In this document: piece by piece, positions 57,265-64,000 of the stretch
Layout of the letters: every line of letters starts with the position of its first letter
Position numbering within the stretch: position 1 is the stretch's first letter
Assembly: GCF_023091745.1 (NCBI RefSeq)
Contig: NC_068935.1
Location: forward strand, 18,025,775-18,089,774
From: Budorcas taxicolor
Taxonomy: Eukaryota; Chordata; Mammalia; Artiodactyla; Bovidae
Direction: 5' to 3'
DNA: 64,000 nucleotides
Translations under genes and position numbers: made by a program
The notes under the pieces: generated by a model
Told to the model about the DNA's origin: nothing
The model's database searches: none
Seen by the model: only the letters and a program-made list of their open reading frames with translations

Positions 57265-57607
57265 TGAAAGCCTACTATATGTGGGTTGAAGGATGGGGAA
57301 AGATTTGCCTAGGAGGGAGCATTTGAACAGGGTCTTGTATAAAGCAGAATATGTACTAATAAATAAGAATTGTGAGGAGAGAGTTCCAGGGAAAAGGACC
57401 AGCAGGGGGAAAGACCAACTGCATGGGGTATATAGATAGTGGTAAATAATTCAGTTTGGTTTGAGAGAAAGGCTTGTGAAAAAGGATAGTGAACAATGAA
57501 GCTGGTTGGTGGGTGGAGGAAGTCAAATGAGGATGGGGAAGGGGAGGGACTGGAATGCCTAATTAAGGAGTTTGGACTTTATTCAACAAGGAATAAGGAG
57601 CCATCTG

Positions 57608-59396
57608 AGGTTTTTTTTTAATAGTTTATTGAGATATACTTCATTACCATATAGTTCATCCACTTAAAGTGTTCAATCAGTGATTTTTCGTATATTCACA
57701 GGTATGTGTAGCCATTTCCACAGTCAAATTAGAACATTTTCATCAACTCAAAAAGAGGCTCCATACCATTTAGCCATCACTCCCCTACCTGTTCTGCCCC
57801 CATGCCTAAGCAGTGACTGCTCTGCTTTCTGCTTCTATATACTTGCCTATTCTGGACATTTCAGAGGTGGAGTCATATAATATATAGTCTACTTTGACTA
57901 GCTTCTTTTTCTTAGTATAATGTTTTTAAAGTTCATCCATGTCATAGCATGTGTAAGAACTTCATTCCTTTCTATGGCCAAACAATATTCCATTGTATAG
58001 GTATACCGCATTTCCTTTATCTGTTCGTTCATCCATTGGTGAGTATTTGGGTGGTTTCCACCTTCTGGCTATTATGAGTAATGCTGCTATGAACATCCAT
58101 GTATCTATGTATAAGTTTTTTTTTTCCCCAGTTTATTTGGCTGCACCAGGTCTTTGTTGCTGCATGTGGAATTTTAGTTCCCTGACCAGGAATCGAACCC
58201 AGGGCCCCTACATTGGGAGTGCGGAGTCTTAGCCACGGGACCACCAGGGAAGTCCCCATGTATACGTTTTTCTGTGAACATTTCTCTTGGGTACGTATAT
58301 AGGAGTGGAGTTACTGTGTCCTATGATAACTCTGTGTGTAACTTTTTGAGGAACTGCCAAACTGTTCTCGCATATTGGGGCACCATGTTCCGTCCTTACT
58401 TGCAGTGTATGAGGTTCCCAATTACTCTGCATCATCATGAATACTTGGTGATTGTCTTTTTTATTTTAGCCTTTCTAATGTGTGTAAAGTGGTCTCTCAC
58501 TGTAGATTTGATTTCCATTTCCCTAGTGACTAATGATACTGAGTACCTTTTCATGTGCATATTGGCCATTCATGTGTCTTCTTTGGAAGAAATGTCTATT
58601 CAAATCCTTAGCCCACTTTTGAACTTGATAGTTTGTCTTTTTATTATTAGAGTTTTGAGAGCTACTTATGTATTCTGCATAATAGAGCCTTGTGAGAGAC
58701 AAGATTTGCAAAAATTTTCTGCCATTCTTTGAGTTGTCTTTTTGCTTTCTTGATAGTATGCTTTGAAGCACAAAATATTTTAATTTTCATTAAGTCCAGT
58801 TTACCTATATTTTGTGGCTCTTGCTTTTGGTGTCACATCTAAGAATCCATTGCCAAACTGGGATCATGAAGGTTTACCATTATGTTTAATTTTAAGAATT
58901 CTGTAGTTTTTGCTTTTTTATTTAGGTCTTTGCTTGATTTTGTGTTGATTCTGTAGACAATTGTGAGGTAGGGGTCCAAAGGTCATTCTTATACATGTGG
59001 AAATCCAGTTGTCCCAGGACCATTTGTTGAAGAGACTTTTCTCATTGAATAGTATTGGTCCCCTTGTTGAAAATCAGTTGGGAGGGTTTATTTTGGGATT
59101 TGTTTGAATTCTTTCCATTAGCCTATACATCTATCCTTATGCCAGCGCCACTGTGTCTTTATTACTGTTCCTTTGTAGTAAGTTTTGAAATCAGGTAGTG
59201 TGGGTCTTCCTATTTATTCTTCTTTTCAAGACTGCTCTAGTTATTTGGGATACCTTGCAATTCTCTGTGAACTTTAGTGTTAGCTTCTCAGATTGTATAA
59301 GGATGTCAGTTGAGATTTTGCTAGAGATTGTGTTGAATGTATCATCTGAAATTTGTGAAGTATATAACATGATCAGTGCTCTGTTTTTTTTTCTTT
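57608..59396 (-). mobile_element. Old L1 3' end and ORF2 C-terminal region, antisense
   Basis: TTTATTGAGATATACTTCATT, AATATTCCATTGTATAGG, CCAGTTTACCTATATTTTGTG, AATCCAGTTGTCCCAGGACC and CTAGTTATTTGGGATACC are antisense L1 landmarks over about 1.65 kb. A CHR SINE interrupts it at 58120. Degenerate. Confidence 0.88.
58120..58257 (-). mobile_element. CHR-type SINE in L1, with target-site duplication
   Basis: TTTGGCTGCACCAGGTCTTTG ... CCTGACCAGGAATCGAACCC ... ACCACCAGGGAAGTCCC. Flanked by ATGTATAAGTTTT (58107-58119) and ATGTATACGTTTT (58258-58270). Confidence 0.9.
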
Positions 59397-59729
59397 TTAG
59401 TTTATTTTTGGCTGCACTAAGTGTTTACTGCAGCACACAGGCTTTTCCTTGCTGTCCATGGGCTTTTCTATAGCTGTGGCAAGAAGGGGCTAATTCTAGT
59501 TGTGGTGCACGGGCTTCTCATTGAAGTGGCTTCTCTTGCTGCAGAAGATTCTCTTGTTGTGGAACACAGGCTCTAGGGTGCTGAGGCTCAGTAGTTGTGT
59601 CATGTGGGCTTAGGTGGCACATGGGCTTGGTTGCCCCGTGGCATGTGGGATCTTAATTCCTGGACCAGGGATCAAACCCGAGTCCCTAGCAGGTGGATTC
59701 CTAAGCACTAGACCACCAGGGAAGTCCCA
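59397..59729 (-). mobile_element. CHR-type SINE, longer form
   Basis: TTATTTTTGGCTGCACTAAG ... GGCTTCTCATTGAAGTGGC ... GGACCAGGGATCAAACCC ... ACCACCAGGGAAGTCCC. Confidence 0.88.
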
Positions 59730-59850
59730 GGGTTGTGTTTAAGAAAAGGAACCTGGCAATACTGTATGAACTAGAGTGAAGAAGGAGACACTGGAGGCCT
59801 CGAGATCAGATAGGAAAACTGTTGCAGTAGTTGAAGAAAATGAATAGGGA

Positions 59851-60718
59851 CTCGCCCTGCTTATTTAACTTATATGCAGAGTACATCATGAGAAACGCTG
59901 GGCTGCAAGAAGCTCAAGCTGGAATCAAGATTGCCGGGAGAAATATCAATAACCTCCAATATGCAGATGACACCACCCTTATGGCAGAAAGTGAAGAGGA
60001 ACGAAAAAGCCTCTTGATGAAAGAGGAGAGTGAAAAAGTTGGCTTAAAGCTCAACATTCAGAAAACAAAGATCATGGCATCTTGTCCCATCACTTCATGG
60101 GAAATAGATGGGGAAACAGTGGAAACAGTGTCAGACTTTATTTTTTTGGGCTCCAAAATCACTGCAGATGGTGATTGCAGCCATGAAATTAAAAGACGCT
60201 TACTCTTTGGAAGGAAAGTTATGACCAACCTAGATAGCATATTGAAAAGCAGAGATATAACTTTGCCAACAAAGGTCCGTCTAGTCAAGGCTATAGTTTT
60301 TCCAGTGGCCATGTATGGATGTGAGAGTTGGACTGTGAAGAAAGCTGAGTGCCGAAGAGTTGATGCTTTTGAACTGTGGTGTTGGAGAAGACTCTTGAGA
60401 GTCCCTTGGACTGCAAGGAGATCCAACCAGTCCATCCTAAAGGAGATCAGTCCCGGGTGTTCATTGGAAGGACTGATGCTGAAGCTGAAACTCCAATACT
60501 TTGGCTACCTCATGCGAAGAGTTGACTCATTGGAAAAGACCCTGATGCTCGGAGGGATTGGGGGCAGGAGGAAAAGGGGACGGCAGAGCATGAGATGGCT
60601 GGATGGCATCACCGACTCAGTGGACATGAGTTTGGGAGTTGGTGATGGACAGGGAGGCCTGGCGTGCTGCAATTCATGGGGTTGCAAAGAGTCGGACACG
60701 ACTGAGTGACTGAACTGA
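59851..60718 (+). mobile_element. BovB LINE, 3' 0.87 kb with long open frame
   Basis: An open frame from 59831 to 60709 (292 codons) covers the end of the reverse transcriptase and the C-terminal domain. The YADD catalytic motif is at 59960-59971. Only near the 3' end is the family frame lost (deletion after the MDMSL region). It lacks the endonuclease and most of the RT, so it is inactive. Best preserved of the eight BovB copies. Confidence 0.95.
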
Positions 60719-60991
60719 AACTAGGAAATGATAACAAGGATGGATTTGAGATATATTGAAAAGGTTAAAGTGTCAAGGTTACAAGACTTGGGGAGAGACT
60801 ACATATGGGGCCTGAGAAAGAGGGGCAGCATCAAAGATAGCTCTGGGGTTTGAAGACAGGCAAATTGATCGGATAATAGTACTTAAAAAAAAAAAACTTT
60901 GTATTTTATTTTTATTAAAATTTTTATTGAAGTGTAGTTGATTTACAATGTTGTGTTAGTTTCTACTGTACAGTACAGCGATTCAGTTATG

Positions 60992-61064
60992 TAAGTGTGT
61001 GTGTATATATATACACGTGTGTATATATACATATATATGTGTGTGTGTGTGTGTGTGTGTATAT
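60992..61064. repeat. TG/TA compound microsatellite
   Basis: Alternating GTGTGT, TATATA and CACGTG blocks; purine-pyrimidine alternation throughout. Confidence 0.93.
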
Positions 61065-61093
61065 AGTTAGGTTCTTTTCCATTATAGGTTATT

Positions 61094-61297
61094 TTTGTTG
61101 TTTAGTTGTTATGTCCAATTCTTTGGAACCCTATGTACTTAAGCCTGCCAGGCTCCTCTGTCCATGGGATTCTCCAGGCAAGAACACTGGAATGGGTTGC
61201 CATTTCCTTTTCCAGGGTATCTTCCTGACCCAGGGATCTAACCTTCATCTCCTGCTTGGAAGGCAGATTCTCTACCACTGAGCCACCAGGGAAGCAC
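61094..61297 (-). mobile_element. Bov-tA SINE with target-site duplication
   Basis: TTATAGGTTATT flanks it at 61082-61093 and 61298-61309. Confidence 0.93.
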
Positions 61298-61385
61298 TTA
61301 TAGGTTATTACAAGATATTGAATATAGTTCCCTGTGCTATACAGTAAAACCTTGTTTATTTTATAGGTAGTAATGTGTAAAAACT

Positions 61386-62940
61386 TGATATTTTAAAATT
61401 ATTTTTCGTTTACGAAAGAGTTGTAAAGATACCGCAGAGAATTTCTATATTCCCTTCTATCAGCTTCCCTTAATGTTAACCTCTTGTATTCAGTTCAGTT
61501 TAGTTCAGTTGCTCAGTCGTGTCCGACTCTTTGTGACCCCATGAATCGCAGCACGCCAGGCCTGCCTGTCCATCACCAACTCCCGGAGTTTACTCAAACT
61601 CATGTCCATCAAATCAGTGATACCATCCAGCCATCTCTGTCGTCCCCTTTTCCTCCTGCTCCCGATCCCTCCCAGCATCAGAGTCTTTTCCAGTGAGTCA
61701 ACTCTTTGCATGAGGTAGCCAAAGTATTGGAGTTTCAGCTTCAGCATCAGTCCTTCCAATTAACACCCGGGACTGATCTCCTTTAGGATGGACTGGTTGG
61801 ATCTCCTTGCAGTCCAAGGGACTCTCAAGAGTCTTCTCCAACACCACAGTTCAAAAGCATCAACTCTTCAGCACTCAGCTTTCTTCACAGTCCAACTCTC
61901 ACATCCATACATGACCACTGGAAAAACCATAGCCTTGACTAGATGGACCTTTGTTGGCAAAGTAATGTCTCTGCTTTTCAATATGCTATCTAGGTTGGTC
62001 ATAACTTTTCTTCCAAGGAATAAGTGTCTTTTAATTTCATGGCTGCAGTCACCATCTGCAGTGATTTTGGAGCCCAAAAAAATAGTCTGACACTGTTTCC
62101 ACTGTTTCCCCATCTATTTCCCATGAAGTGATGGGACTGGATGCCATGATCTTTGTTTTCTGAATGTTGAGCTTTAAGCCAACTTTTTCACTCTCTTCTT
62201 TCACTTTCATCAAGAGGCTTTTTCGTTCCTCTTCACTTTCTGCCATAAGGGTGGTGTCATCTGCATATCGGAGGTTATTGCTATTTCTCCCGGCAATCTT
62301 GATTCCAGCTTGTGCTTCTTCCAGCCCAGTGTTTCTCATGACCATGGTAAAATCTTTAAAACTGAGAAATTAGCATTGATACTTGAACTAAGCTATAGAC
62401 TTTATTCCTATTTCACCAGTTTTTCCCACAAACATCTTTTGTCTGTTGTAGGATGAAATCCAGGATCCCACATTGTATTTGGTTGTTAGGTCGTCTTAAT
62501 TTCCTGCATCCATCACAGTTCCTCAGTCTCCATCTTTTATTACCTTGTCAATATTGAAGAGTACTGGTCAGTTACTTTGTAGTGTTCTTTATTTGGACTT
62601 ACCTGCTTTTGTTTTTGTTGATTAGATTTAAGTCTTTGGGCAGAAATGCCACAGAAGTGATGTCATCCCCTTCTTGGTACATCATATCCGGGGGACATGA
62701 TATGTGTTATTATTGGTGAAGTTAATTAACTAATCTTTTCCTGTCAAATTTTTCCACTAAAAAGTTACTATTTTCTTTTGTAATTAACAAGTACTTTCCA
62801 TGCAAAAATGATAATCTTGCATTACTCGTCAGCCTCTACCAATGGTTCTTGCCTCACTTATTACTGTACTGTTTACCTGATGTTAATTTTGTTTCCCTCA
62901 TGCCTTCTGCCTTTCTCAGATCAGTTGGAATTCTACTATT
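61386..62940 (-). mobile_element. Ancient L1M 3' UTR interrupted by BovB
   Basis: Left piece 61386-61490; right piece 62342-62940 (AACTGAGAAATTAGCATTG, TCCAGGATCCCACATTG, GAAGAGTACTGGTCAGTTAC, CCACAGAAGTGATGTCATCC, CAATGGTTCTTGCC) in the order of an L1ME-type 3' UTR. Confidence 0.65.
61491..62341 (-). mobile_element. BovB LINE, 3' 0.85 kb
   Basis: TTCAGTTCAGTTTAGTTCAG at its 3' end to GTGTTTCTCATGACC at the truncated end. Frameshifts within ORF2. Inverted relative to the copy at 59851. Confidence 0.93.
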
Positions 62941-63542
62941 GGAACAGCTGTCCTTGTTCTTCCACTTTTTGAGGGAGCAGTTAGCAAGGGAAGAGATTAG
63001 GAAAAGAAGATGGCAAGTTCAGATTTAGGCATCTAGATGGAAATATCTAGAAAGCATTTATTATCTGCATCAAACAGTAGTTGAGTTTAAGATTTTGGAG
63101 GCAAGCACTGTTATTCTTTTGTATTTTAAAATGTAGAAACTGAGGTTCAGGGTGAAAACCTGAGTCATAGTGGGAAATACAACTGGCAAGGCAGCTGAGG
63201 GCCACATTGTTGAGAGCCCTGATTACCCAACAGATAACTTTGGGCTTTGTTCAATGACTCATCTATGCCAATTTCAAATTTGTCAGGAGGGAACAATTGA
63301 TAATCCAATCCTAGCTCTCAGTCTATTATAGCATTTTGTGCAACCATAGGGAAACCATTTAATAGCCCAAATTAAATAAAATATAAGTACCTAATGAGTT
63401 GTAGAGGCCATTGGACAAAAAAGAGGTGTTATCTGGAGTTATTGGAGAAGGCTTTGTGTGGGAACTAGAAGTTGCTGTGGGCCTGGATGGAATTTGTAGT
63501 GAGTGGACAACAGAAAGCGCAACCAAGAAGGATGATGCTATC
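62941..63542. other. Unidentified intronic sequence
   Basis: Nothing recognised. Confidence 0.35.
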
Positions 63543-63695
63543 AGTAGCTCATATTTATTTTATTGTTTACAACATGCCAGACACTAAGTGCTTCACACAT
63601 TTAATCCCCATATCCACCTTATGAGATAGTACTGATGTAATCCCTATTTGACAGATGAGGAAACTGCACCTTGAGTGTTTCAGTATTCTCTCCTT
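63543..63695 (-). mobile_element. MIR SINE fragment
   Basis: CATGCCAGACACTAAGTGC, CACATTTAATCCCCATATCC, TTTGACAGATGAGGAAACTG. Confidence 0.85.
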
Positions 63696-63751
63696 GTAGG
63701 CAGCTGGACAAGGAAGCCAAATACCATATTAGCATATAATACTACAAGCAG

Positions 63752-63805
63752 GTGAAGAACAAGTGAATAGAACAAGTGAAGAACAAGTGAATAGAACAAG
63801 TGAAG
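63752..63805. repeat. 24-bp tandem repeat, 2.25 copies
   Basis: Perfect copies at 63752-63775 and 63776-63799, plus six bases of a third. The unit begins GTGAAGAACAAGTGAATAG. Confidence 0.95.
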
Positions 63806-63883
63806 TTAGATGAATTGGAAGTTTAATAGAAGCTCTTGCTGATGTAGCTCACAGTAGGGATGGACTTTCTTTTGCAATCAGAA

Positions 63884-64000
63884 TAATTATAGCTACTATG
63901 TATTGAGTGCTAGCTATGTGCTAGACATTGTGCCAAGTGTTTTGCTTGCTTTATCTCATTTGATCCTCTCCAAAACCTCATGAGACATAGATGCTATTTT
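63884..64000 (-). mobile_element. MIR SINE, cut by the window edge
   Basis: ATGTATTGAGTGCTAGCTATG, GCCAAGTGTTTTGC, CATTTGATCCTCTCC, ACCTCATGAGACATAG. Confidence 0.85.

Larger units (their letters stand above)
57265..60890 (-). mobile_element. Ancient L2-like element split by L1, CHR and BovB insertions
   Basis: Pieces at 57265-57607, 59730-59850 and 60719-60890 read in order as one old purine-rich repeat (GAGTTTGGACTTTATTCAAC; AACTGTTGCAGTAGTTGAAG; GGATTTGAGATATATTG; CTCTGGGGTTTGAAGACAG). I assign it to L2 only tentatively. Confidence 0.5.
60935..61385 (-). mobile_element. L1-type 3' UTR, antisense, split by a SINE
   Basis: TTGAAGTGTAGTTGATTTAC, TGTGTTAGTTTCTACTGTAC, then TACAAGATATTGAATATAG and TGCTATACAGTAAAACC after the SINE. 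A TG/TA repeat interrupts the first half. Confidence 0.8.
1708..64000 (+). other. TMEM164: First part of TMEM164 intron 2
   Basis: It starts with a consensus donor at 1708 (GTGAGT). I did not recognise the next TMEM164 exon (expected to follow in phase 0) anywhere downstream, and the human gene is known to have very long introns, so the rest of the window is read as intron. All longer open frames in it are shadows of retroelements or chance frames. Contents are itemised below. Confidence 0.8.

Noticed and set aside
4053..61297. tRNA genes within the many tRNA-like segments
   Set aside because: They belong to Bov-tA, Bov-A2, MIR and CHR SINEs; the tRNA-like parts are degenerate and lack a full cloverleaf.
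31475..62341. Reverse-transcriptase-like proteins as host genes or an active element
   Set aside because: All are 5'-truncated BovB copies without the endonuclease, mostly with frameshifts; no complete element is present.
1..64000. Endogenous retrovirus
   Set aside because: No paired LTRs, primer-binding site or gag/pol/env-like frames were recognised. Weak LTR-like hints near 44160 and 50310 are too short to call.

Overview
The window is ruminant (very probably bovine or a close bovid) nuclear DNA. The evidence is the repeat content: eight BovB (RTE-type LINE) copies, about thirty tRNA-derived Bov-tA and dimeric Bov-A2 SINEs with their CAG tails, and three CHR-type cetartiodactyl SINEs, on a background of older mammalian MIR, L2, L1, hAT and Tigger fragments. 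There is no operon, phage, CRISPR or other prokaryotic feature.

Only one host gene is supported: the 5' end of TMEM164 on the + strand (X-linked in human, so this is probably X-chromosomal DNA). Positions 1-1000 are a TATA-less CpG island. A non-coding first exon probably ends at 335. A short intron (336-1037) follows, then exon 2 (1038-1707), which carries 280 bases of leader and codons 1-130, ending at a consensus donor. A 33-codon upstream ORF (1230-1331) overlaps the TMEM164 start codon out of frame. No later TMEM164 exon was recognised, so 1708-64000 is read as the first part of the large second intron.

Intron layout. 1.7-8 kb is mostly single-copy sequence with a palindromic CRE (3512) and a head-to-head SINE pair (4053-4442). 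8-13.6 kb holds L1, MER5A-like and L2 fragments, a recent 81-bp tandem duplication, a MIR split by a SINE, a Tigger/MER2 element and a cluster of four SINEs. 13.6-25 kb is mainly MIR, L2 and unidentified sequence. 25.4-28.3 kb has a twin-primed L1 inside a MIR, then an old antisense L1 carrying two SINEs. 28.3-31.5 kb is the longest stretch without recognisable repeats and is a candidate conserved regulatory segment. From 31.5 kb to the end the intron is dominated by BovB and L1 copies, often nested (51.6-52.7 kb, 57.3-60.9 kb, 60.9-62.9 kb) and in both orientations.

The most notable structures are the uORF, an inverted BovB pair with arms of about 840 bp (59851-60718 and 61491-62341), an unidentified inverted repeat (40293-40411 and 41984-42117), a palindromic hAT-like element (56902-57029), and several post-insertion tandem duplications. 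Nothing seen amounts to a new gene system. The value of the window lies in the 5' regulatory architecture of TMEM164 and in repeat-driven structure.
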